Source: Oculatella sp. LEGE 06141 (GTDB lineage Bacteria > Cyanobacteriota > Cyanobacteriia > Elainellales > Elainellaceae). From it: DNA of 64,000 nt. Positions 42,903 to 52,462 of the stretch are shown in pieces. The number at the start of each line of letters is the position of its first letter. The first letter of the stretch is position 1. Both the position numbers and the translations under genes were made by a program. The stretch lies in assembly GCF_015207605.1 (NCBI RefSeq), contig NZ_JADEWO010000009.1, positions 103,254 to 167,253 on the forward strand, in the 5' to 3' direction. The notes under the pieces were generated by a model. It did not search any database, was not told where the DNA came from, and saw nothing but the letters and a program-made list of their open reading frames with translations.

Positions 42903-45059
42903 TTAACGGTAGGGGGTTTGAAGGGATGCGTCCGTTACCAGACGACCCTGGCTATCAAGAGCGGTCGGGCGTTCGTTGGGAATGAGGGCTGATAATTGGG
43001 TGCGATCGCGTACACCACTGATAGCAGCGGCCATGCGTTGAAAGACTTCGATATTGTCAATTACCCCATTGAACAGGGTGCTACCCGGCCCTTCTGCTGC
43101 TAAGGGCACATCATCGGCGGTATGATTAGCAACCGTGGTAGACCGCTCTAAATCCGCCGTTAACAGCAAGCCTTCGGGATTGCGCTCCGGGTTGGGTGTA
43201 GACCCGTCTTCATCAACGGTGGGATCAAGGTTGACATCATCGGTTAAAAAGTCGGTACGAAAAGCAGGGCGGGCTGAAACTCCTAACACCAGCTTGTTGG
43301 GCGGGTCGGCTTCATCCGGATATCCATTGGCATCCAGATCGCGGTAGTCGGTAAATCCGGCATCCGTGAAGGAACGCATGGCCTCTTGTAAGTCAGTTCT
43401 GCCCTCACGAATGGCCAGCGTATCCACCGTGCCACCAACCGTCTGCCCCTGGGCATGATCCGCTGTCACAATGACCAAGGTATTACCCGCTTGCTGAGCA
43501 AACTCTCGTGCCACCTGAACAGAGCGATCGAGCGTCAAGACTTCGTACAGGGTGCGATCGGGGTCAAGGGGATGCGCCAGCTTATCAGATTGGGACGATT
43601 CTACCTGCAACATCCAGCCGTTGGGATATAAGGTATTGAGCGTAGCGATCGCTTTGGTGGTCATCTCTTCCAGCATCGGAATGGTGGCAAACTCGGCTGG
43701 AATTGGCGGTTCCAGGTTGGCCGCACCCCGTCCACGGATAGTCGCTTGTTCCCGTGAAATCAGCAGATCCAGGGCAGACGGAGTGTTTTGTGGCCCCAGG
43801 GCGGCGTTGGGTCGAAAGTCACCTAAAAATAGTCCCAGCAGCGATCGATCGTTAGGAGCCGCATTCATGCTTTGCCGATCGGTGACAACGGTGTATCCCT
43901 GTTGGCGGGCAATAGCAATTAAGTCCTGGTTATCACGGCGAGCGCTGCCGTCTCGAAATTGCTGCTCACTGACGGTTTCATCGCCTACAAAGTGACGTGC
44001 CCCTGGTCCCAACAATACATCCACAGGTTGCGTTAATTCGGCCAGGGCGCGATAGCCCGTTGCGGGCTGGTAAAAGTCATCGTTGTAGTAGTCCACGTAT
44101 TGTTGGGCGATCGCTTCATACTGGTCACGATGCCGAATATTGGCAGCAAAGGATGACGGCGTTGCATCCGTTAGAAATGCCGTTGTGACCATGCCAATGC
44201 CCCAGCCGTAGTTCCGCTTCATGTACTGCGGCAAGGTTTCAATGCGGGGATTATCTAAAGGATTATCTGGCGTGTTGTCGGGAAAGGCGTTCAGGGCATT
44301 GTTGATAGTCTTCGCACCCGAAACCCAGGCGGCGGCGGTATTGGCAGAATCTGGAATCAGGCTATTGAGTGAGTGGGTGGAAACGAGGGCTAACTCTGGC
44401 ATTTGCTCCATTTGGAGCCGTCCTCCCGGTTGTCCATCCCGGATGCCGTACTCCATAATGCGTGCGCCTGTCCGCAGGGGGGTTCCCATGCCGTCACCGA
44501 TGGTGAAAATGATTTTGTTCAGATTCCCCGCCGGACGAAACGCCTGCACCCGGTATGTGTTGGTGGCCGTAACGGGTTCCCCGTTCAACACCACTGTGGC
44601 GGCCACCTGATAGGTACCAGGTCGATCGAAGGAATAATTGCGGAGGGTTTGCCCAAAAAATCCGGAATCTGCGTCAGGTATGCCTGCTTCTAGTGCCCCA
44701 CCTTCGCCCGCCATTTCTGCCTGAATACCCTGCTGAAATGCCGCTGTGGCATCTGCACCATTGATCGTTAGCGATTGCAACGTGGGCGTTTCTGCGGCAG
44801 GAATCGTGGTTTCGACCCGTAGATCAAACCGTTGTCCGGTGATGAGTGTTGTGTTGTTCACCGGCCAGAGGCGGAGAGGGGCTGGACTCACGGCTCCTAA
44901 TGTAAGTGGGTCATCGGGCGATCGCGTTTGTCCGGGTTGTGCCCAGGTCAAACTGCCTGGAATCAGCGCCGGGAAAAGGGTTAGCAAACAAATCAGACTG
45001 ATACTCACCAGACCTATCGGCCAGAACCAGGCTTTTTTGAGCAAAGAACGCACATTCAT
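42903..45059 (-). CDS. Alkaline phosphatase (PhoA superfamily), exported
   Basis: 718 residues from ATG 45059, which has GGAGG 9 nt upstream; a longer open frame exists but would run through the upstream gene. The signal/anchor is WPIGLVSISLICLLTLFPALIPG, then a ~130-residue Ig-like N-terminal domain (RLWPVNNTTLITGQRFDLRVE). The phosphatase core has FTIGDGMGTPLR (metal Asp), IPDSANTAAAWVSG (nucleophile Ser), VIVTADHAQGQTVGG and VANHTADDVPLAAEGPGS (metal His residues). It releases phosphate from organic esters in the periplasm, probably with zinc. The ATG overlaps the stop of the CDF exporter (ATGA). Confidence 0.92.
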   Translation of the reverse strand: MNVRSLLKKAWFWPIGLVSISLICLLTLFPALIPGSLTWAQPGQTRSPDDPLTLGAVSPAPLRLWPVNNTTLITGQRFDLRVETTIPAAETPTLQSLTINGADATAAFQQGIQAEMAGEGGALEAGIPDADSGFFGQTLRNYSFDRPGTYQVAATVVLNGEPVTATNTYRVQAFRPAGNLNKIIFTIGDGMGTPLRTGARIMEYGIRDGQPGGRLQMEQMPELALVSTHSLNSLIPDSANTAAAWVSGAKTINNALNAFPDNTPDNPLDNPRIETLPQYMKRNYGWGIGMVTTAFLTDATPSSFAANIRHRDQYEAIAQQYVDYYNDDFYQPATGYRALAELTQPVDVLLGPGARHFVGDETVSEQQFRDGSARRDNQDLIAIARQQGYTVVTDRQSMNAAPNDRSLLGLFLGDFRPNAALGPQNTPSALDLLISREQATIRGRGAANLEPPIPAEFATIPMLEEMTTKAIATLNTLYPNGWMLQVESSQSDKLAHPLDPDRTLYEVLTLDRSVQVAREFAQQAGNTLVIVTADHAQGQTVGGTVDTLAIREGRTDLQEAMRSFTDAGFTDYRDLDANGYPDEADPPNKLVLGVSARPAFRTDFLTDDVNLDPTVDEDGSTPNPERNPEGLLLTADLERSTTVANHTADDVPLAAEGPGSTLFNGVIDNIEVFQRMAAAISGVRDRTQLSALIPNERPTALDSQGRLVTDASLQTPYR

Positions 45060-45769
45060 CGAATCAGTTCCTCCAATGAGGGATAGATGTATTGCTGAAC
45101 GATTTGAGGATGACACTGACACAGAAGCACAGCATCCCGTTGGGGACGTTGCAAACGACGCACACTTTGAATCACAAGCGGTATGGTTGATGCTGCAATC
45201 CAGCCTGATATAACCAGGCTGATGGCACTGTCTGCCCACCACCAGTGAAACCCAACCATTGCGATCGCGGCGAACACCACCCCTAGCGAACTAACCGCAT
45301 CCGTCAGCACATGTAACCAGGCCGACTGCAAACTGAGGTCGGCATGATGATCGTGATGACAATGTTGATGTAGCCAGTGAGCATTGCAGGTGTTGATACC
45401 CAGTCCAATGACCGCTGTAATTAGCATTGGTAGACTGACGAGGTCGGTCGTTGCTGGAGCTTGAAGGCGATCGATCGCTTCCCTGGCTGCCCAACCTGCC
45501 AACACGAGCAAGCTGGAACTGTTCATCAAGGCTGCGAGTCCTTCCAAACGCAAAGAGGTTGTGGTTTGACGAAGAGGTAAACGGAACGATACGGAGGCTG
45601 TGATTAAGGACAACCCCAATGCCAGCAGATCGAGGAGCATGTGTCCTGCATCCACAACCAGAGAGAGGCTATCAATCCACAATCCAACCCCTAATTCCAG
45701 GAGAAAAAAGAGACTGACTAATCTGATCGATCGCTGTAAAACTTGAATTTTCTGTTTCTGGCTGTTCAC
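45056..45769 (-). CDS. Cation diffusion facilitator (zinc-type) transporter
   Basis: 237 residues, short for a CDF protein because the cytoplasmic C-terminal domain is only ~25 residues. Six membrane segments. VVDAGHMLLDLLALGLSL in segment 2 and HVLTDAVSSLGVVF in segment 5 carry the HxxxD metal sites of Zn/Cd transporters. Between segments 4 and 5 lies a His-rich loop, HWLHQHCHHDHHADL. It moves Zn2+ (perhaps Cd/Co) out of the cytoplasm. It is translationally coupled to an alkaline phosphatase that needs zinc outside, which suggests metal supply to the periplasm; that is inference. Confidence 0.9.
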   Translation of the reverse strand: MNSQKQKIQVLQRSIRLVSLFFLLELGVGLWIDSLSLVVDAGHMLLDLLALGLSLITASVSFRLPLRQTTTSLRLEGLAALMNSSSLLVLAGWAAREAIDRLQAPATTDLVSLPMLITAVIGLGINTCNAHWLHQHCHHDHHADLSLQSAWLHVLTDAVSSLGVVFAAIAMVGFHWWWADSAISLVISGWIAASTIPLVIQSVRRLQRPQRDAVLLCQCHPQIVQQYIYPSLEELIR

Positions 45770-46019
45770 AAAATCTCTGACTTGAATCTCAAGTGAGTGA
45801 AACGATTGATTAATGCACAGAAACAGACCCTTGTTTCAGCAAAACTGCCCTGTTCAGGTTTTAACCTGGCAGTTGGTAGCTGAAGACCTGATCAGACTAT
45901 CAAGTGCTTCCTAGTGGAAGGTTTACTGGGTGTTAAGGCGGAGTTAAATCCTGGGAAATTGAGAAACAATCCCTCTTGCGGCATACCTCAATGGATAGAG
46001 GAATTCTCTTGCCTTCTCA

Positions 46020-46926
46020 TCAACCTTCATCTGCATGGGCAGATAGGTTTTGCATAGCCCATCGCCAGACCAATCCAGCCACAATCAGTCCCAATCCTAC
46101 TAACCAAATTTGTTGCTCTACCCAAAATGCCAGAAATAGACAGGCAGATAAGCCGATCCAGGCAATCCAGCGGGGATAGAGCCGATCTTCATTTGGAATT
46201 TGCAGTGCAGATAAGTCGGTCAACGCATAATACACCAGCACCGAGAAGGCACTAAATGACCAGGTGATTCGCACGTCTCCAGTTAAAACAATGACCGCGA
46301 TCGCCATTCCCATGATGATGACGGCAACATACGGCGTTGTTTCAGACTGATTTAACCGAGCAACCGCCCCTGGCATATCACGACGGCGACCCATTGCAAA
46401 CAGAACGCGAGATAACCCCAAAATGAGATTCAGTAAAACTCCCAGAGTTGCGGTGACCGCTCCCACCGCCAGGACAATGGCACTGCCCGGTACCGCAAAA
46501 TTGCGGGCTGCAATTTCTAATGGGGCAACCTCTTCACGGGTGACACTGCCTAATGTATTCGCTCCAACCGACCCGATGCCAACTACGGCCACGCCAATGT
46601 AAAGCAACATGGTCATGATCAATGTGGTGATGATTGCCCTGGGAATGGTCTTCCTGGGTTCGCGTACCTCCTCCCCCAGGGTGGCAATACGGCCATATCC
46701 TGTGTAGGCTACAAACATCAGGGCAGCCGCATGCAATACAGGTGGCAACAAATGCCCCAATAGCGACCGCAATGATCATGGAGGGGCCAGCAATTTCTGC
46801 GGCCAAGCCAATGCTGACAAATACACCGGTGCCCACAATGGAACCCAGACCCAGCGCGATCGCCCCTGGAATACCGAGTTGCCGCTTGAGGGATTGATGT
46901 CGTTTAGCGTCTGTTTTTGAAGCCAT
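46020..46926 (-). pseudogene. APC-family amino-acid permease, deleted and frameshifted
   Basis: The N-terminal part (46926 to about 46740) encodes LGIPGAIALGLGSIVGTGVF and AVAIGAFVATC, the first two membrane segments of an APC permease. The second part, in another frame (about 46735 to 46020), begins ALMFVAYTGYGRIATLGEEV, which belongs to segment 6, and continues to the end. Segments 3-5 (~140 residues) are absent and the frame changes at the junction. The parts are otherwise well preserved, so the loss looks recent. The protein cannot form a normal carrier. Confidence 0.85.
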
Positions 46927-46987
46927 TTACACTTCTCCCATATATTGACTTCTAAAAATGGAGCTTCTTAATTCAACTGGTTGTGCT

Positions 46988-47283
46988 TAAGAGGATGTTT
47001 TAAAGGTTCCTTAGTCGCACCTCTAGTTGTTCCGAAATCCCCAACTTTGGGACTTTGAACAAAAGATGGAGCGGGTCTGTTTGCGGCATTTGGAGGCTAA
47101 TGTCGGGAGGTTTGGTGCTTTCCAGACAGCTTTATTTGCCCCCTAAATTCCCCAACATGGGAGGACTTTCAAGCTAATTTGGTTCAAAGTCCCCGTTCGG
47201 CTGAGCGCTCACGTCGAAGCCAGAACTTGAGGATTTAAAGGGCAGATCGAATACTACTCAGCACTTTTCAAATATCCTCCTCG
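46988..47283. mobile_element. MITE-like element, ~296 bp
   Basis: Left end TAAGAGGATGTTTTAAAGG and right end CACTTTTCAAATATCCTCC are related inverted repeats. The segment CAAAGTCCCCGTTCGGCTGA through to 47221 is identical to the element at 29719 over about 40 bases. It is longer than the other copies and may be two fused pieces. It fills most of the gap 46927-47453. Confidence 0.7.
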
Positions 47284-47401
47284 ACTTTGTCCATCTAAAA
47301 TCGAGGTCATTCCTTGACCCGGCCTGGATCAAGCTCAGGCTCTAGAACGTTGCAAACGTCATGGAATATCACCGACATGAAAACGTCAGGAGCGTCTTCC
47401 A

Positions 47402-47440
47402 AAATGCTAGAACTACCAATGACAGTAGGTTCTAGCATTT
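47402..47440 (-). terminator. Hairpin downstream of the Na/Pi gene
   Basis: AAATGCTAGAAC and GTTCTAGCATTT form 12-bp arms with a 15-nt loop, 14 bp after the stop codon on the reverse strand, ending in a short T stretch. Confidence 0.65.
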
Positions 47441-47453
47441 AGATAAAGTCGAG

Positions 47454-48755
47454 CTAAGACTCTGCCTCTTCAGTGTTGTCCTCTGCTTCTGTGCCTATGC
47501 TGTCGTCGTCTCCTCCAGACTCAAGCGCCTCTTGTACATCTTCATCGGCAGCTTCACTATCTCTTTCAGCCGTTTCCAGTTCTTGCACCTCCTGAGGCAC
47601 AATCGGATCATAGAATTGGGCAATTTCTAAATCTTGTGTAGTCCAAACCAACCCAAAAGGAATCAGATAAAACACCAGCGCCACATAGCCAAATGACATC
47701 ACCCGACCTCGTGTAATCACTTCAGCCGTCTTCTCTGCAAACCACACCGGAATCCGGCGAATTTTCATGATCGGAAACAGCAAAATAATGGCGTAGATAT
47801 CAAAAACCATGTGTACCCAGGCTACGTTCAGGGCAGCAATGCTCTCAGGTTCTCCATTGCCTGCCAGCGCTAACCCAGCGAGTAATGCGGTGGTGGATGT
47901 ACCAATGTTTGCCCCCAGAAAATAAGGCAGCGCTTGCATGGTCAGGACGACTCCCAAGGCAATAATTGGAATGATGACTGATGTTGTAATGCTGGAGCTT
48001 TGCACCGCCACCGTAATCAACAAACCAAACAACATCGCCTGCCAGGATGTTTTAAACAGATACTTCTTAACTTTTTCCTGCAAATTATCGTTCAAAAGGG
48101 CTTTAAGGGCTTTAACTAAACTTCTTAAGCCGAAATACAGCATGGCGATCGCAATCACGAGAACCAGCCACCCGGTTTCCCCCGTCAAATTCACAATCAA
48201 ATCGGCGATCGGGTCAACAATAAAGCCTAATGGATCAAACAGTTCTGTCCCCCCAACTCCCACTACTGCATTCGTCAACTGAGTTGCAGACCACGACAAG
48301 ATATTAGTTGTTAACTCCAATGGTAAGAAGATGAAAACAGCAATGATATTGAAAAAATCCAATACCATTGCCCCTTTAAATGCGCGCACAAACTCTTCCC
48401 GGTTATTAACATGTCCCAGTGCCACAATGGTATTCGTTACGCTAGTTCCAATGTTGGCTCCTAATACAACCGGAATTGCGGCTGCGGTATCGATTGCACC
48501 TGCCGCAACTAACGCAACCGTCATGCTCGTTGTGGTTGAAGAACTTTGTAAAAGAGTGGTTGCTAAAATGCCTGTAAACACGCTAGTAATGGGGTTGCGG
48601 GTTGTTGCAAGCAATGCTTCAGCCGCATCCTCTCCTAATAGTTGAAATCCATCTCCTAGCAACTCTAAGCTGACAAAGAAGATTAGAAGTGCCAGTAACA
48701 GACCGATAATACTCCAAACCCTTCCTTGAGGAAGAAGGTTAGTTAGGCGGTTCAT
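47454..48755 (-). CDS. Na/Pi-cotransporter family (NptA/YjbB-like) protein
   Basis: 433 residues. Two inverted repeats each contain the QSSS motif: ILATTLLQSSSTTTSMTVALV near residue 65 and TVAVQSSSITTSVIIPI near 255, with GANIGTSVTN and GANIGTSTTA following each. This is the Na/Pi symporter (PF02690) layout, about ten membrane segments. No PhoU-like domain is attached. Instead the tail (last ~60 residues) is strongly acidic (many Glu/Asp), which is unusual. It could import phosphate or, as in YjbB, export it. Confidence 0.9.
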   Translation of the reverse strand: MNRLTNLLPQGRVWSIIGLLLALLIFFVSLELLGDGFQLLGEDAAEALLATTRNPITSVFTGILATTLLQSSSTTTSMTVALVAAGAIDTAAAIPVVLGANIGTSVTNTIVALGHVNNREEFVRAFKGAMVLDFFNIIAVFIFLPLELTTNILSWSATQLTNAVVGVGGTELFDPLGFIVDPIADLIVNLTGETGWLVLVIAIAMLYFGLRSLVKALKALLNDNLQEKVKKYLFKTSWQAMLFGLLITVAVQSSSITTSVIIPIIALGVVLTMQALPYFLGANIGTSTTALLAGLALAGNGEPESIAALNVAWVHMVFDIYAIILLFPIMKIRRIPVWFAEKTAEVITRGRVMSFGYVALVFYLIPFGLVWTTQDLEIAQFYDPIVPQEVQELETAERDSEAADEDVQEALESGGDDDSIGTEAEDNTEEAES

Positions 48756-49350
48756 AGGGTCGAGGAAATAACTTCACCTCAATCCTATGGAAGAGAGCAA
48801 ATTGATTTGTTAAGGGGCTGTAAAAGGCAGGTTAAGGAAAACGTTCATACTATAAAACCTATCCTTTGAGGTAAATAAAACCTCTCCTGAGAAATAGCCA
48901 GGTTCTAAGGATTTGTCATTTTTGGATCACTTTCAATTAATAGGTTCGATGCTCCTGGGATTATGTGACTGAGGGGGTGGTTTGATAAAGTATTTTTTGC
49001 GTCTCGGTAGGGGCGAAGCGTTCGGTAGACAGTGTCTCGGTTGTTCCAGCCATTCTAATTCGCAGCTTGCTTTTCGCAGAGTATGCTTCGCCCCTACACC
49101 TATCGGGTAACTAATCAGACTATTAAAACATCCTCTAAAGATACCTGAAACATATCAAATGTCTCCGTAATGGCATAGCTCAACGAGCATATAAGGCTAC
49201 ACAGTTACAACCTTGAATACAGCAAACTGAATTGGCGATATAGATAGTTAGTAACCAGAATTGAGCCTGAACAACTGATTGACTGACGAAGGTTCTAAAC
49301 CCTTCCCTAACCCTGGGGAACTTTCAAGCCAATTTGATTCCAAGTCTCCC
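48756..49350. other. Intergenic region with a degenerate repeat element
   Basis: No gene seen. A repeat lies at about 48970-49139, beginning TGAGGGGGTGGTTTGATAAAG and ending ATTAAAACATCCTCTAAAG; inside, CGGTAGGGGCGAAGCG is mirrored by CTTCGCCCCTACACC. A piece CCTAACCCTGGGGAACTTTC near 49308 belongs to the same CCCC-rich repeat type. The start of the region holds the promoter of the Na/Pi gene. Confidence 0.6.
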
Positions 49351-50445
49351 CTACCGTTTTTTGGGAATAGCGCTCAGGCTGTCACGCACCAGTGTGGCCA
49401 ACCGTTCTGCACTATCGACGATCGCCAAACGGCCTGCTGCCGTAGCCATTTGTTGAAGCTGGTTGGGCGATCGCAACAGACATAAGCCTTTTTGCTCTAA
49501 TAGCTCTGGGGTTAACTCGCTCTGACGGCAGACCTGAGCTGCTCCTGCTGCCGCAAAAATGGCCGCGTTGTAAGTCTGGTGATCTTCTGCCGCAAAGGGA
49601 TAGGGAATTAAAATAGCCGGGGTTTGGGTCACTGCCAGTTCGGTGAGGGTTCCGGCTCCGGCTCGGCTTACTGCCAGGTTCGCTCGTTGCAACAGCCACG
49701 CCATGTCGTCGTAAAACGGTAAAGCAATATAGTGCGGATGGCTTAAGGTGTCGGCCTCTGGATCATTCTCCCCGGTTAAATGCACGATCCAGGCACCCGC
49801 TTCTGTCCAAGTGGGGACACATTGCCGTACCAAACGATTCACGGCCACTGCCCCCTGGCTACCGCCGACGACGACAATTAGCGGCACGTCGGCTGGAATG
49901 CCTAACTCGGATGGTTTAACTGATGCTTGCAGAGCTGCTCGAAACTGAGAACGGACGGGTGTACCCACGCAAAGTTTACGCGCTCGGGGCAAATAGGTAG
50001 CAGCGGCCTCAAATCCTAGCGCCACGGTGCTGCACCACGGGCTGAGCCATCGCGTCACCTTGCCGGGCAGTGCATTAGACTCGTGCAGAATGGTAGGCAA
50101 ACCCAGGCTTCTGGCTGCAATTAATGCCGGAGCCGCAATGTACCCGCCCGTGGTTAATACCCCCTGAAACTGGCCGCGTTGCAGGAGTTGCCGTACCTGA
50201 ACGATCGCCCCTGATAACCGTCCAAAAATTCGCAGGCTCCCCAGGCCAAACCGCTGCTGAAATCCTTCTACCGCAATAGTATGTAAGGGATACTGCTGGG
50301 GAACCAGTTTGGTTTCCAGACGATCGGGCACCCCCAGCCACTCAATCTGATAATCTGACAGTTGCTCTGCGGTAGCGATCGCCGGAAAGAGATGACCACC
50401 GGTGCCGCTGGCAGCAATGAGTAGTTTTTTTGGTGTATCTGCCAA
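49351..50445 (-). CDS. murG: UDP-GlcNAc:lipid-I N-acetylglucosaminyltransferase
   Basis: 364 residues. It adds GlcNAc to lipid I to give lipid II on the cytoplasmic face of the membrane, for peptidoglycan. GT-B fold with LLIAASGTGGHLFPAIATAEQL at the N-terminus (GGTGGH-type loop, here SGTGGH), GVLTTGGYIAAPAL, HESNALPGKVTR, VVVGGSQGAVAVN, and SRAGAGTLTELA with PAILIPYPFAAEDHQTYNA for UDP-GlcNAc. Complete. Confidence 0.97.
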   Translation of the reverse strand: MADTPKKLLIAASGTGGHLFPAIATAEQLSDYQIEWLGVPDRLETKLVPQQYPLHTIAVEGFQQRFGLGSLRIFGRLSGAIVQVRQLLQRGQFQGVLTTGGYIAAPALIAARSLGLPTILHESNALPGKVTRWLSPWCSTVALGFEAAATYLPRARKLCVGTPVRSQFRAALQASVKPSELGIPADVPLIVVVGGSQGAVAVNRLVRQCVPTWTEAGAWIVHLTGENDPEADTLSHPHYIALPFYDDMAWLLQRANLAVSRAGAGTLTELAVTQTPAILIPYPFAAEDHQTYNAAIFAAAGAAQVCRQSELTPELLEQKGLCLLRSPNQLQQMATAAGRLAIVDSAERLATLVRDSLSAIPKKR

Positions 50446-50703
50446 AGGACGTTTTCTCCGTTACGCTGCTGATGGGGCTGATTGGATCAGTTTGGAGTCA
50501 CTACGGATTGACCACCAACCGATGACCATTAAGATGGCAGTAATCTTAGGATTAGAAGCCCGAAACAGACCATTCAGATCCATTCGTAGATCCACTTGCC
50601 ATTTAGATTCACTTGACCCGGTTTTTTGAATTTTTCAAACCTGCCGACTATAGTGGACTCATTTCAAACCGCTCACCCTAATCAATTATTCAACCTATCA
50701 TCT

Positions 50704-51603
50704 ATGCACAACCCTCAACCCACCCGAAGCGTTAACGTTCAGGATTCTTCCAAATTCTTGACGCAAACCAGCAATGGGGTTTGTCAGAGTGCGCTATGTA
50801 AAGCATCTGCGTCTGTATCGTCTCTGTTTCTAGGGTTGTTGATCAGTTTTGGGGGAAGCGCGATCGCCCAAACCGAAACCCCACCCGCTGCACCGCCTGC
50901 CCTCACCACAGCCTTATCTCAGATGGATACGGCTGCCAGTGAAGGGGATTTAGATGCGGTCATGGAGTTCTTCAGCCCTAATCTCACTCATTCTGACGGC
51001 TTGAATTATCAGAACTTGAGAAATGCGCTGGCAGGGTTTTGGGAGCGTTATCCAGACTTAACCTATCGCACTACGCTCAATTCCTGGCAGCAGGATGGAG
51101 CCGCGATCGTCGCAGAAACCACAACAACCATTACCGGAACGCGAACCAACGACGGCAGACGGTTAAATCTCAATGCCAGCATTACCTCTCGGCAACGCTT
51201 TGAAAACGGAGAGATTGTGCGGCAAGATATTTTAAGTGAGCGGAGTGAGGTTACCACGGGCGTTCGCCCACCCACCGTTGAGGTTAGTTTGCCAGAGCAA
51301 GTGACCACCGGGGAATCGTTCAACTTTGATGCGATCGTGGCAGAACCGCTGGGAGAGCGCCTGCTGTTGGGAGCGGCGATCGAAGAACCAATTCGTCCGC
51401 GCGGCTATCTCCGTGCTGCACCAATCAATTTAGAGATTCTATCGGCGGGTGGGCTGTTTAAAGTAGGTCAGGCACCTGCTCAGCCAAACAGCCAGTGGAT
51501 TTCTGCGGTTGTAGTGCGAAACGATGGCATTACGCTAGTCACCGAGCGGCTCCAGGTCAATCGACCTTCTAGTAGCACAGAGACGCAATCTCCATCTCAG
51601 TAG
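50704..51603 (+). CDS. Exported protein with NTF2/SnoaL-like domain
   Basis: 299 residues from ATG 50704 (the frame is open from 50626). A signal peptide is likely at SSLFLGLLISFGGSAIAQ, cleaved after AIAQ. Residues ~60-170 (LTTALSQMDTAASEGDLDAVMEFFSPNLTHSDGL, YRTTLNSWQQDGAAIVAET) fit an NTF2-like cone fold. A second beta domain follows (VEVSLPEQVTTGESFNFDAIV). It probably sits in the periplasm; many cyanobacteria have such a protein but its role is unknown. It stands alone and divergent from murG. Confidence 0.82.
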   Translation: MHNPQPTRSVNVQDSSKFLTQTSNGVCQSALCKASASVSSLFLGLLISFGGSAIAQTETPPAAPPALTTALSQMDTAASEGDLDAVMEFFSPNLTHSDGLNYQNLRNALAGFWERYPDLTYRTTLNSWQQDGAAIVAETTTTITGTRTNDGRRLNLNASITSRQRFENGEIVRQDILSERSEVTTGVRPPTVEVSLPEQVTTGESFNFDAIVAEPLGERLLLGAAIEEPIRPRGYLRAAPINLEILSAGGLFKVGQAPAQPNSQWISAVVVRNDGITLVTERLQVNRPSSSTETQSPSQ

Positions 51604-51714
51604 CGTCTTAACCTGGGGTGATGTAATGTCCTGGGTTTGCTAAGGGACAGGGCACCAGAAGGCGTTAAGATAAAAGGCAGCATGTGGTGAATTGTAACTA
51701 AGCATTTCAAACCT

Positions 51715-51936
51715 ATGGAGCTTCCTATTGTTCTTTTGCTGTATGCCGCCCTTGGTGGTGCCTATCTGGTTGTTTTGCCAGCCCTAACTTTCCTTTACCT
51801 CAAGCAGCGGTGGTATGTTGCCAGCTCAATCGAGCGGGTTTTGATGTACTTTCTGGTTTTCTTCCTGTTTCCAGGGTTATTGTTGCTCAGTCCGTTTCTC
51901 AACTTCCGGCCTCAAAAGCGGCAGGTTGAAGCGTAA
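51715..51936 (+). CDS. ndhL: NAD(P)H-quinone oxidoreductase subunit L
   Basis: 73 residues. Two membrane segments ([20 protein letters not shown] and [20 protein letters not shown]) are joined by [16 protein letters not shown], the recognisable NdhL pattern. NdhL is a small membrane subunit of the photosynthetic NDH-1 complex, needed for cyclic electron flow and CO2 uptake. The order ndhL, DUF3007 gene, trpA is the usual one in cyanobacteria. Confidence 0.94.
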   Translation: MELPIVLLLYAALGGAYLVVLPALTFLYLKQRWYVASSIERVLMYFLVFFLFPGLLLLSPFLNFRPQKRQVEA

Positions 51937-52022
51937 CTGGTTGCAGCATAAAGTTCACTTCATCAAGGTTAATTGCCACACCACTGCACCAAATCGGTGG
52001 TTTCGATTGGGATTGGGGCTAG

Positions 52023-52370
52023 ATGCGACGGATTGATGTCATAGGCATAGGCATAGGGCTGTTTGCCGCTGGAGGAGTCATTTACCTGATTCTGCAAGCG
52101 ATCGGGCTAGATAGCATCAATGCTGGCATCTGGAGTCAGGTGTTGCTGGTGGGCGGCCTGGTCGGCTGGCTGCTCACCTATCTGTTTCGGGCTGTGACAC
52201 ACACCATGACCTACAATCAGCAGTTGCAAGACTATGAAGATGCCGTTTTACAAAAACGCTTAGACGAAATGTCGCCCGAAGAACTGGCTCAGCTTCAGGC
52301 TGAACTAGAGCAGGAAAAACAGCTTCGTGCGGCTGAAAAGGAGCGATCGCAGGCGACCAATGAGCCGTAG
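52023..52370 (+). CDS. DUF3007 membrane protein
   Basis: 115 residues. Two membrane segments (VIGIGIGLFAAGGVIYLILQ and WSQVLLVGGLVGWLLTYLFR), then a charged helix YNQQLQDYEDAVLQKRLDEMSPEELAQLQ. This matches DUF3007, a family limited to cyanobacteria and plastids and linked to ndhL. A role in NDH-1 assembly or a neighbouring photosynthetic process is suspected from the location only. Confidence 0.9.
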   Translation: MRRIDVIGIGIGLFAAGGVIYLILQAIGLDSINAGIWSQVLLVGGLVGWLLTYLFRAVTHTMTYNQQLQDYEDAVLQKRLDEMSPEELAQLQAELEQEKQLRAAEKERSQATNEP

Positions 52371-52462
52371 AATAAATGTCTTGTGAAGACGTAAGCAAGT
52401 TAACGGTTGCAATGCCACAATCGGCTTGTAAACGGTTCAGAAACGGTCGTTAAGGACACAGC

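Noticed and set aside
45060..45242. Longer N-terminus for the alkaline phosphatase
   Set aside because: It would overlap the CDF gene by over 180 bp; ATG 45059 has a strong SD and is followed by a signal segment.
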